Below, one piece after another: positions 33,725-39,555 of a stretch of DNA of 39,555 bases. Each line of letters begins with the position of its first letter. Position 1 is the stretch's first letter. The DNA is from Bacteroidales bacterium (lineage in GTDB: Bacteria > Bacteroidota > Bacteroidia > Bacteroidales > UBA932). The translations under genes were made by a program, and so were the position numbers. The notes below the pieces were generated by a model. That model was given only the letters and a program-made list of their open reading frames with translations. It had not been told where the DNA came from and searched no databases. The stretch lies in assembly GCA_024401975.1 (NCBI GenBank), contig JAKSKB010000007.1, positions 1-39,555 on the forward strand, read 5' to 3'.

Positions 33725-34393
33725 TTAAAATTTATAGATACAACCAAAGGATATGACAGTCTGGTTGTTCAGACCGAAGATGAAGTCGTTTTCCGTCATA
33801 CTGTCATAATCAGAGTAGTTTTCCGCCGTGTTTTTGTATCCTTCCCAACCGATGCCGGCGATTCCCAGTGCGGATTCGAGCGAGAAATGCTCATTGATGT
33901 CGAACGTAAGAATCGGACTGAGGAGGACGCCGTACTTCAAATAATTTATTGTGACGCTATCCTTTCTCGCATTGGAGATTTCCCGGTTGTTGCTGAAACC
34001 GCCGTCCAGTTTCGCATCAAGACCGAACTTCTTTATCTTGAATATGGTGTATCTTACGAAAGGTCGGATACCCCAGCCGAAGGTTTCCGCTGTATTTTTA
34101 ATGGATTCCAATGCACCGCTTTGGGCAGTTTCACCGATGTTCTTGTTCCATATAAGATTCAAGTCCAATCCTACCGACCACTTGTCATTGATGTCGTATC
34201 CTATGGTGGGAGTGAAGGTCAGTCTGGTGGTGTTGCTTTTGGTGGTGAACCCGGAGCCTACGGCTTCTGCAGCAGGGTTTTTAACCGAATTTGAAGTCTG
34301 ATAGTTGAATCCGAGCGAACCACCGAGGAATACCTGTGCGTTCACGGAAACGGCGATTGTGGCCGTCGTCAAAATTACGAGTAATTTTTTCAT
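33725..34393 (-). CDS. Outer-membrane beta-barrel protein (paralogue 1)
   Basis: This 222-residue protein has a signal peptide (MKKLLVILTTATIAVSVNAQ) and alternating barrel strands such as TPTIGYDINDKWSVGLDLNL and PILTFDINEHFSLESALG. It ends FGCIYKF. It shares length, layout and motifs with the next gene, which points to a duplication. Its promoter is the best in the window: TTTTG, a 19-bp spacer and TATATTTG on the minus strand (34456-34425), with a leader of about 30 nt. The role is unknown beyond a likely small structural or pore-forming barrel in the outer membrane. Confidence 0.83.
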   Translation of the reverse strand: MKKLLVILTTATIAVSVNAQVFLGGSLGFNYQTSNSVKNPAAEAVGSGFTTKSNTTRLTFTPTIGYDINDKWSVGLDLNLIWNKNIGETAQSGALESIKNTAETFGWGIRPFVRYTIFKIKKFGLDAKLDGGFSNNREISNARKDSVTINYLKYGVLLSPILTFDINEHFSLESALGIAGIGWEGYKNTAENYSDYDSMTENDFIFGLNNQTVISFGCIYKF

Positions 34394-34424
34394 AAAATTA
34401 TGATTTGGTTGTACTTCTTCCCGT

Positions 34425-34456
34425 CAAATATAGGAATAATTGCAGCAAAACCAAAA
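34425..34456 (-). promoter_or_regulatory. Promoter of the tandem barrel genes
   Basis: On the minus strand TTTTG (34456-34452), a 19-bp spacer and TATATTTG (34432-34425) match the consensus in sequence and spacing. Confidence 0.8.
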
Positions 34457-34474
34457 CCTTATGATTCCAACATA

Positions 34475-35281
34475 TTACATTGCCGCAGCGAGTGAATCGG
34501 GGAGAACCCAGTGTATGGCGACACCGTCGCGTTCCATCCCGCGAAACCAGGTCATCTGACGCTTGGCGAACTGGTGTATTGCATTTGACAGGAGTGTGTA
34601 CATCTCATCGTATGACAACTGCCCCAGAACGTACCTCGTGACGAATTTATATTCGAGCCCGTAGTATATCAGGTCCTCCGCTGCGATGCCGCTGTCAAGC
34701 AGGCCCCTGACTTCCTCCGGAAGACCGTGCGAGAGACGATAGCGAAGACGCTCGTCAATCCGGGCTACACGCTGCTCCCTTGTGACCAGAGTCCCGAAGA
34801 AATACGGTCTGGAAGGTAGCAGGGCGGGATCCACCTGCGGTTCGTCCTTGCCGAAATCGTAATGCAGCGCGACGGCCTCGACATACAGCCCCGTACCTCC
34901 GCAGAGGATGGGAATGCCACCGCGCCCGAGTATGTCCTGATAGACTTGCGCGAAAGCTCTCTGATACTGATAGACGTTGTATTTCGACCCGGCGGGGGCG
35001 ACGTCTATGAGATGATACGGGACTTCGCCGTACTCGCAGATATCCTTGCCCGTGCCTATGTCCATCCCTCTGTACACCTGACGCGAATCGGCGGATATTA
35101 TTTCCGCACCGGGAAGCCTCCCCGCAAGCGCTACGGCAAAACGCGTCTTGCCTGAAGCCGTAGGGCCGATGACACAGATGAGGTCAATCTCCCCGGCTGC
35201 GTAGCCTTCCGCCACCTTTTCTACTTCGGGAATCTCCGGATCCGGAAGTCCGGCTGCGATAGTGAATCTGAGATGAGGCAT
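34475..35281 (-). CDS. miaA: Short MiaA-like tRNA dimethylallyltransferase
   Basis: The 268-residue product has the MiaA P-loop GPTASGKTRFAVALA at about residue 39, AEIISADSRQVYRGMDIGTG, CGGTGLYVEAVAL and the C-terminal KRQMTWFRG. MiaA transfers a dimethylallyl group to A37 of tRNAs reading UNN codons. It is shorter than the usual 300 or so residues: the segment between the GGTGLY region and the C-terminal helices lacks the NPxRVIRALE stretch. About 33 residues also precede the P-loop strand. No internal ATG offers a shorter start. It may be a lineage-specific variant or a second paralogue. It follows smpB by 12 bp, both on the minus strand. Confidence 0.78.
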   Translation of the reverse strand: MPHLRFTIAAGLPDPEIPEVEKVAEGYAAGEIDLICVIGPTASGKTRFAVALAGRLPGAEIISADSRQVYRGMDIGTGKDICEYGEVPYHLIDVAPAGSKYNVYQYQRAFAQVYQDILGRGGIPILCGGTGLYVEAVALHYDFGKDEPQVDPALLPSRPYFFGTLVTREQRVARIDERLRYRLSHGLPEEVRGLLDSGIAAEDLIYYGLEYKFVTRYVLGQLSYDEMYTLLSNAIHQFAKRQMTWFRGMERDGVAIHWVLPDSLAAAM

Positions 35282-35293
35282 AAGCAGAAGAAC

Positions 35294-35746
35294 TTATTCC
35301 CTTTCCATCTCCCGCCTGATGTCCTTTTCCTTGATGGACTGGCGTTTGTCATATATTTTCTTTCCTCGCGCAAGGGCGATGTCCAACTTTGCGTAACCAT
35401 TGTCACCCACAAAAAGACGTAGCGCAACGATGGTGAGGCCCTTTTCTTTGATGGCGGTACGCAAATGACGCAGCTCCCTGCGGTTGAGCAGCAGTTTGCG
35501 GTCACGACGGGGCTCGTGCTGTCCCCAGGACCCCCAGAAATACTGCGCAATGTTCAACCCTCTGACGTACAGCTGACCGGACAGGTCGAAATAGCAGTAT
35601 GCGTCAGAAAGAGACACTTTCCCGGCACGGATTGACTTGATTTCAGTGCCGACAAGTACGATACCGGCCGTATAGGTTTCGATAAATTCGTATTCGAACG
35701 AAGCCTTCCTGTTGCTGGCCTGTATTCTGCTCTTCGCCTTCGGCAT
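35294..35746 (-). CDS. smpB: SsrA-binding protein
   Basis: This 150-residue OB-fold protein brings tmRNA to stalled ribosomes. It has KASFEYEFIETYTAGIVLVG, then GTEIKSIRAGKVSLSDAY at about residue 34-51 and the basic C-terminal tail (KKIYDKRQSIKEKDIRREM) that enters the decoding centre. I chose the ATG at 35746 (MPKAKSR); a GTG two codons upstream is unnecessary. The ssrA gene itself is not in the window. The gene lies 12 bp after the fimbrillin-like gene and before miaA on the same strand. Confidence 0.97.
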   Translation of the reverse strand: MPKAKSRIQASNRKASFEYEFIETYTAGIVLVGTEIKSIRAGKVSLSDAYCYFDLSGQLYVRGLNIAQYFWGSWGQHEPRRDRKLLLNRRELRHLRTAIKEKGLTIVALRLFVGDNGYAKLDIALARGKKIYDKRQSIKEKDIRREMERE

Positions 35747-35758
35747 AATCACGGTCTC

Positions 35759-37333
35759 TTATCGCGCGTTCAACACAAGCCGTACGGAACGACCCTTGTG
35801 ACGTTGGTCGTAGGGAATGGAAGTGCCCTTTCCCGCAAAAACCAGATAATATGCATTGTCATACTCATGTCCTTCTTCGTCCGGTAAATCATAGGAAGTG
35901 GAAGACCAGTATCCGCCATTCCCGGCGTCAATGCCTTCAACTTCACCACCGCGACGATACCCTGCGGAAGGGAGGAATACTATGCCGGCGTTGTTGATTT
36001 CGTCCCATTTGTCCATTCCGGTCGTCCCCACCTGGGCCCCGGAATAATTGTCCGGGTATAAGAACAGCCCCTTGCAGACGGCTCCTTCTATGGTCACCGT
36101 ATTAGCCACGGCATTCACGTAAGATGAATCCAATGAGACACCTCTCTTTTCGTCTTTCATATAAGTCCATTCCTCTTTCGATAGCGTATGCCAACCGGTC
36201 CCGATGCCTGTGACTCCGCCCCAATCCTTGAAACTGCCTTTGGTCCAGTCACCATATTGAGTCCCTACATTCTCCTTGGTATGGATACCCCAATTGTTAT
36301 ATGTGGCATCAGTGGACCATCCGAAAAGGTCAACCGTTCCCGCCTTATTACCAATACTATTGTTTGCTGCAGCGTTTCCTATGAAAGAGTTCTGGGTTTC
36401 TGCGAATTTCCACGAAGTGACGTGTGCGCCCGAATCGATGACGGCTTGAAGATTGCCCTTCGAAAAGCGCACCTTCGTTGTGGCGGACACACTGAAAAGT
36501 CCGGGAAGGACGTTTCCTTTCAAAGTCCAGTCCTTCGTGGAGAAAGTGCCAAGATTGTATGCCTTTGAGGAAAGTTTCTTGCCGGATGCAGTCCGCCCGT
36601 AGACAAGGTCCTGCATAATGACGGAAAATACGCAGTCGGCAGGCAGGGAGTCCTTCAAAACCCCATAGAACACGATACCTTCGTCATCCGCGCTGAACCG
36701 GCGGCCTTTCATACCGTCACCTGATTTTCTGACACTCGAAACGCTCATATCCGGTTTAATCTGCACGTCGGTCCAGGCTTCCACGTTATTGCAGGTGAGG
36801 GTGTCCGAGTCGGTTACTCCCTTGATGTAGAACTGCACATATCCGCTCGGGATTTTCATTTCAAGTGTCGCAGCCACGACATTCGCATTTACCGTGTAAC
36901 TCACGTCAGAGGTGCAGTTGTAACATACGTCACCGCTTGCCAGCGTCCATTGGGACTGGCTATATTGCGGCTGGACAGAAGATGACAGATAAGGCGTATA
37001 CACGGCGGAAAGTTTTCCACCGTCTCCCAAAGAAGCATTGCCTTTCTTTTCCGTAGTCCATCTGCTTCCGTCATAACTCATCACCGCATAGGTGTCCGAA
37101 AGCAACTGTCCCTCGGACGGCTTGAAGAACAGGAATATCCTGTCGCCGTTTTCCCATCCCGCCTTCACCGACTTGGTGGACGGCTCTTTCAACGAGGGGC
37201 GCTCAGAAACTGATATATTGAAAGAATATTCCGCATCATCGGTCCCTTTCCGGGAGAGGGACTCCTTGCGGCAGGATGGCGCAAATGCTGACAGAAGTGC
37301 CATCGCCAATGTCAATGCAATGAATTTTCTCAT
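35759..37333 (-). CDS. Fimbrillin-like / FISUMP-domain lipoprotein
   Basis: The 524-residue protein has a lipoprotein signal (MRKFIALTLAMALLSAFAPSC, Cys21). A Mfa/fimbrillin-like beta domain occupies about residues 30-290 (WENGDRIFLFFKPSEGQ, TSDVSYTVNANVVAATLEM). A C-terminal FISUMP or 'major paralogous' type domain follows, with KFAETQNSFIG, LFGWSTDA, GWHTLSKEEW, the signature GYWSSTSYD and GRSVRLV at the end. These proteins are surface-exposed and thought to be fimbrial or adhesin components in Bacteroidales. I chose the ATG at 37333, which overlaps the stop of the small ORF upstream (ATGA); the longer reading from 37408 has no signal peptide. Confidence 0.85.
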   Translation of the reverse strand: MRKFIALTLAMALLSAFAPSCRKESLSRKGTDDAEYSFNISVSERPSLKEPSTKSVKAGWENGDRIFLFFKPSEGQLLSDTYAVMSYDGSRWTTEKKGNASLGDGGKLSAVYTPYLSSSVQPQYSQSQWTLASGDVCYNCTSDVSYTVNANVVAATLEMKIPSGYVQFYIKGVTDSDTLTCNNVEAWTDVQIKPDMSVSSVRKSGDGMKGRRFSADDEGIVFYGVLKDSLPADCVFSVIMQDLVYGRTASGKKLSSKAYNLGTFSTKDWTLKGNVLPGLFSVSATTKVRFSKGNLQAVIDSGAHVTSWKFAETQNSFIGNAAANNSIGNKAGTVDLFGWSTDATYNNWGIHTKENVGTQYGDWTKGSFKDWGGVTGIGTGWHTLSKEEWTYMKDEKRGVSLDSSYVNAVANTVTIEGAVCKGLFLYPDNYSGAQVGTTGMDKWDEINNAGIVFLPSAGYRRGGEVEGIDAGNGGYWSSTSYDLPDEEGHEYDNAYYLVFAGKGTSIPYDQRHKGRSVRLVLNAR

Positions 37334-37491
37334 AGTCCCGTCATCCAATCCAAAAGCCACTCCTCGTCGAAACCGAAATAGTCCGGACTGCCGCAAAGAA
37401 CCGAACACGATTTTATCTCCACGACCTCCGATTCCGGACGGACGTAGAAAAACTTCCGTGGGTTGTTTCCTATAGGTTCTTTATTTTTCAT
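37330..37491 (-). CDS. Small protein (53 aa) coupled to the fimbrillin-like gene
   Basis: A complete reading frame runs from ATG at 37491 to TGA at 37330-37332, overlapping the next gene's ATG (ATGA). The product starts MKNKEPIGNNPRKFFYVRPE, continues SEVVEIKSCSVLCGSPDYFG and ends FDEEWLLDWMTGL. The pattern of a Y-x-x-P-E-x-E-V-V-E-I strand, a Cys-rich step (SVLCGSP) and an acidic Trp-rich tail resembles the small uncharacterised proteins I remember next to surface lipoproteins in Bacteroidales. There is no signal peptide. An in-frame ATG at 37503 adds MGVA and would make the mRNA nearly leaderless. Function is unknown. Confidence 0.7.
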   Translation of the reverse strand: MKNKEPIGNNPRKFFYVRPESEVVEIKSCSVLCGSPDYFGFDEEWLLDWMTGL

Positions 37492-37508
37492 TGCAACTCC
37501 CATTTTGA

Positions 37509-37537
37509 CAAATATACGGAATATACCTATTATACAA
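37509..37537 (-). promoter_or_regulatory. Promoter of the small ORF/fimbrillin-like operon
   Basis: On the minus strand TTG (37537-37535), an 18-bp spacer and TATATTTG (37516-37509) precede the ATG at 37503 by 5 nt and the ATG at 37491 by 17 nt. Confidence 0.65.
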
Positions 37538-37538
37538 G

Positions 37539-37679
37539 GGGGTTGACTAAAAAGGCACTTTGTACCTTTTTAGCAGTCTCTTTTCATCCTTCCAACCCCC
37601 CGTAGACTATCGTCTGCTGCCCCCGAGGGGGCATGCGCGCCTGCCCGGCGCGGTCGCTTTGCGACTTTTCAGTCAATCC
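37539..37679. repeat. Repeat locus D, outer module with hairpins
   Basis: This part holds CTAAAAAGG-N9-CCTTTTTAG (37547-37573, a perfect 9-bp hairpin), the P module shared with 8341-8374 (37586-37618), and TGCCCCC-GA-GGGGGCA (37617-37632). It also holds a GTCGC-TTT-GCGAC hairpin. On both strands hairpins dominate, which fits termination or a structured RNA end between the GGGtGRT gene and the small-ORF operon. Confidence 0.75.
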
Positions 37680-37742
37680 CTCTTGTCTTACCCCCGCTGC
37701 TGACGCAGCTGCCCCGGTGGGGCATGCCGCTTGCAATGTTCA
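37680..37742 (-). repeat. Dispersed intergenic repeat, locus D core
   Basis: On the minus strand the copy runs ATGAACATT, then GCATGCCCCACCGGGGC and GTCAGCAGCGGGGGTAAGAC, as in loci A and B but lacking their 40-bp insert after ATGAACATT. Its first bases are the stop codon of the GGGtGRT gene (TGA within ATGAACATT), so the repeat abuts or forms the gene's 3' end. Confidence 0.85.
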
Positions 37743-38735
37743 TCTTGCCTGAGCTACGGCCACGGCTACAGCTACGGTTGCACCTACCATAGGGTTGTTG
37801 CCCATTCCGAGGAAGCCCATCATCTCGACGTGAGCGGGAACTGAACTTGAACCTGCGAACTGGGCATCGCTGTGCATACGGCCCATTGTGTCGGTCATAC
37901 CGTAGGATGCAGGACCGGCAGCCATATTGTCCGGATGAAGCGTACGACCGGTACCGCCGCCAGAAGCGACGGAGAAGTAAGGTTTGCCCGCAAGTTGGCA
38001 CTCCTTCTTGTAGGTACCGGCAACCGGATGTTGGAAACGGGTCGGATTGGTCGAGTTTCCGGTGATGGAAACGTCAACTCCTTCCATATGCATTATGGCC
38101 ACGCCCTCGCGGACATCATCGGCACCATAGCAGCGCACTCCACCGCGAACTCCTTCGGAGTACTTGGTCTCGGACAGAATGTTGACTTTTCCTGTATAGT
38201 AGTCAAACTCGGTCTGCACATAAGTAAAACCATTTATGCGGCTGATAATCTTAGCCGCGTCCTTGCCGAGTCCGTTGAGGATGACGCGGAGAGGTTTTTT
38301 GCGCACCTTATTCGCCATTTCAGCTATCTTGATTGCACCTTCGGCGGCTGCATAGGACTCGTGACCTGCGAGGAACGCGAAGCACTGCGTCTCCTCGCGG
38401 AGGAGCCTTGCAGCGAGATTGCCGTGACCCAGACCAACTTTTCGGTCGTCAGCTACCGAACCGGGAATGCAGAAGGCCTGAAGACCTTCTCCTATGGCTT
38501 CGGCAGCCTCAGCCGCACTTTTCACTCCCTTCTTGATAGCGATGGCAGCTCCTACTACGTATGCCCACTTGGCATTCTCGAAGCAGATTTTCTGAGTCTC
38601 CTCACACATCTTGTAAGGATCTATACCTTTGGCATCGCAGATGGCCTTGGCCTCTTCAATGGATTTGATGCCGTATTTTCCAAGAGCTGCATTTATCTGA
38701 TCAATGCGACGCTCGTAACTTTCAAACAGTGCCAT
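37740..38735 (-). CDS. GGGtGRT family protein
   Basis: This 331-residue protein carries the diagnostic SGGGTGRT motif at about residue 270, within a C-terminal region of many Gly, Met and His residues (LHPDNMAAGPASYGMTDTMG). The family is conserved in anaerobic bacteria and named for the motif, with no established function known to me. The fold and reaction are unknown. Conserved Cys and His residues (GHGNLAARLLREETQCF, VRCYGADDVREG) leave metal or cofactor binding open. It starts 6 bp after a NifU-like scaffold gene, its constant partner as far as I recall, so it may act on or with iron-sulfur clusters. No signal peptide, so it is cytosolic. Confidence 0.9.
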   Translation of the reverse strand: MALFESYERRIDQINAALGKYGIKSIEEAKAICDAKGIDPYKMCEETQKICFENAKWAYVVGAAIAIKKGVKSAAEAAEAIGEGLQAFCIPGSVADDRKVGLGHGNLAARLLREETQCFAFLAGHESYAAAEGAIKIAEMANKVRKKPLRVILNGLGKDAAKIISRINGFTYVQTEFDYYTGKVNILSETKYSEGVRGGVRCYGADDVREGVAIMHMEGVDVSITGNSTNPTRFQHPVAGTYKKECQLAGKPYFSVASGGGTGRTLHPDNMAAGPASYGMTDTMGRMHSDAQFAGSSSVPAHVEMMGFLGMGNNPMVGATVAVAVAVAQAR

Positions 38736-38741
38736 AGTCTC

Positions 38742-39434
38742 TTACTCTTTACGTGGATCAATATATTTTACCGCATCTGCAAAGCGACCGTAAGTCCCTT
38801 TAGCCTTCTCAATGGCTTCCGGTCCCGTCGCCCCGCCTTTGAGAGCGTCCATAAGTTTGCCGAGGTTCACGAATTCGTAACCGATGACCTCGTTGTTGGC
38901 ATCAAGAGCCATCCTGGTGCAATATCCTTCCGTCATTTCGAGATAACGGCTTCCTTTCGCCTTGGTTCCGTACATAGTACCTACCTGACTGCGGAGATTT
39001 TTGCCAAGGTCTTCAAGGGATCCTCCTATGGCAAGACCGCCTTCGGAGAATGCGGACTGTGTGCGGCCATAGACAATCTGAAGGAAGAGCTCGCGCATAG
39101 CCGTATTGATGGCATCGCAGACGAGGTCGGTGTTGAGTGCCTCAAGGAGAGTCTTCCCTGGAAGGATTTCAGATGCCATAGCAGCCGAGTGAGTCATACC
39201 GGAGCATCCGAGAGTCTCTACCAGAGCTTCCTCGATGATGCCGTCCTTGACATTGAGGGTGAGTTTGCAGCAACCCTGCTGCGGGGCACACCAGCCTATG
39301 CCGTGGGTGAGGCCGGAAATGTCCTTTATTTCCTTTGCATGCACCCATTTGCCCTCTTCGGGGATGGGAGCATTGGCGTGGTTGGCGCCTTTCGCAACGC
39401 AGCACATCTGCTGCACTTCTTTTGTGTAAATCAT
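38742..39434 (-). CDS. NifU/IscU-like iron-sulfur scaffold protein
   Basis: The 230-residue product shares the IscU/NifU N-terminal fold signature: VETLGCSGMTHSAAMASEIL matches the cluster-binding Cys loop and the following helix. Other cysteines lie in WCAPQQGCCKL and MCCVAKG. About 100 extra residues follow the scaffold domain (SRYLEMTEGYCTRMAL), so it is not a plain IscU. It likely assembles or carries a cluster for the GGGtGRT protein, whose gene starts 6 bp downstream. I chose the ATG at 39434 (MIYTKEVQQM); MCCVAKG at 39407 is an alternative. The promoter is TTTG-N20-TAAATTTG at 39472-39503 (minus). Confidence 0.85.
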   Translation of the reverse strand: MIYTKEVQQMCCVAKGANHANAPIPEEGKWVHAKEIKDISGLTHGIGWCAPQQGCCKLTLNVKDGIIEEALVETLGCSGMTHSAAMASEILPGKTLLEALNTDLVCDAINTAMRELFLQIVYGRTQSAFSEGGLAIGGSLEDLGKNLRSQVGTMYGTKAKGSRYLEMTEGYCTRMALDANNEVIGYEFVNLGKLMDALKGGATGPEAIEKAKGTYGRFADAVKYIDPRKE

Positions 39435-39471
39435 AATATAGATATAAAGTATAGTTTCCTGTAAAATCAAG

Positions 39472-39503
39472 CAAATTTACAAATTCCTTTGCATAAGTAC
39501 AAA
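39472..39503 (-). promoter_or_regulatory. Promoter of the NifU-like/GGGtGRT operon
   Basis: On the minus strand TTTG (39503-39500), a 20-bp spacer and TAAATTTG (39479-39472) fit the consensus. The -33 TTTG uses the end of the T-run of the terminator at 39501-39535. Confidence 0.7.
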
Positions 39504-39535
39504 AAAGAGAGGCCGACCTTTTGGGTCGACCTCTC
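39501..39535 (-). terminator. Terminator of a gene to the right of the window
   Basis: Read on the minus strand, GAGAGGTCGACC, a 5-nt loop and GGTCGGCCTCTC form a 12-bp stem with one mismatch, followed by TTTTTT. It must end a minus-strand transcript entering from beyond 39555. Confidence 0.85.
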
Positions 39536-39555
39536 CGAAGAACGGCAGCTACCTA

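Noticed and set aside
37547..37573. Clean intrinsic terminator for the GGGtGRT operon
   Set aside because: The CTAAAAAGG/CCTTTTTAG hairpin is perfect, but on the minus strand it is followed by TCAACCCCC rather than a T-run and lies about 165 bp past the stop codon. I keep it as part of the repeat locus.
37872..39464. A long plus-strand open frame of about 530 codons
   Set aside because: It lies antisense to the GGGtGRT and NifU-like genes, whose motifs and promoter are clear. The translation shows no family features and is explained by codon bias of the real genes.
1..39555. CRISPR array, insertion sequence or prophage
   Set aside because: No regular spaced short repeats, transposase, integrase or phage structural genes were seen. 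The direct repeats present are two-copy and of other kinds.

Overview
The window looks like chromosomal DNA of a member of the Bacteroidales (phylum Bacteroidota), with roughly half G+C. Three things support this. First, boxes matching the Bacteroidetes -7 element TAnnTTTG precede many genes, several with a TTG/TTTG about 19-20 bp upstream, and Shine-Dalgarno sequences are mostly absent. Second, the gene families are typical: an Oar-like TonB-dependent receptor, a fimbrillin/FISUMP-type lipoprotein, outer-membrane beta-barrels and a NupG-like carrier. Third, the ECF sigma factor is followed by an anti-sigma-like membrane protein. I cannot fix the genus from sequence alone. No phage, insertion sequence, CRISPR array or rRNA is visible, and no gene-free stretch exceeds about 300 bases.

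Layout: 1-224 is a tandem copy of a dispersed intergenic repeat. metK (minus) is divergent from the TonB receptor, which ends at a strong terminator followed by an M3-family lipoprotein peptidase. A small zinc-ribbon protein and a tail-less SSB paralogue follow, then a second repeat copy and a nupG-type carrier. A compact plus-strand run holds tgt, an LptF/G permease, dut and murF. A HhH/beta-barrel protein diverges from hpt-adk, followed by tRNA-Pro(UGG). A minus-strand operon from 22737 to 16797 joins split transketolase, a LolD-like ATPase, a TrmN6-like methyltransferase, a NapH/NapG-like iron-sulfur fusion and a Tat-exported aldo/keto reductase.

Next come lepA, mdh and a phosphopantetheinyl transferase, then an EnvC-like amidase activator coupled to a TPR protein. 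An ECF sigma factor and a trans-envelope anti-sigma/barrel protein are followed by an unknown lipoprotein. The right part carries tsaE, a decayed repeat copy, two tandem paralogous barrels, a short MiaA-like protein, smpB, a fimbrillin-like lipoprotein coupled to a 53-residue ORF, a mosaic repeat copy, and a GGGtGRT protein paired with a NifU-like scaffold.

Most of the window is housekeeping: nucleotide metabolism, translation quality control, tRNA modification, cell wall and central carbon. The less explained parts are the repeat family with inverted modules, the GGGtGRT/NifU-like pair, the membrane iron-sulfur/Tat reductase pair, the sigma/barrel-anti-sigma pair, the small coupled ORF, and a group of promoters whose -7 box lies only 4-7 nt from the ATG, implying leaderless mRNAs.
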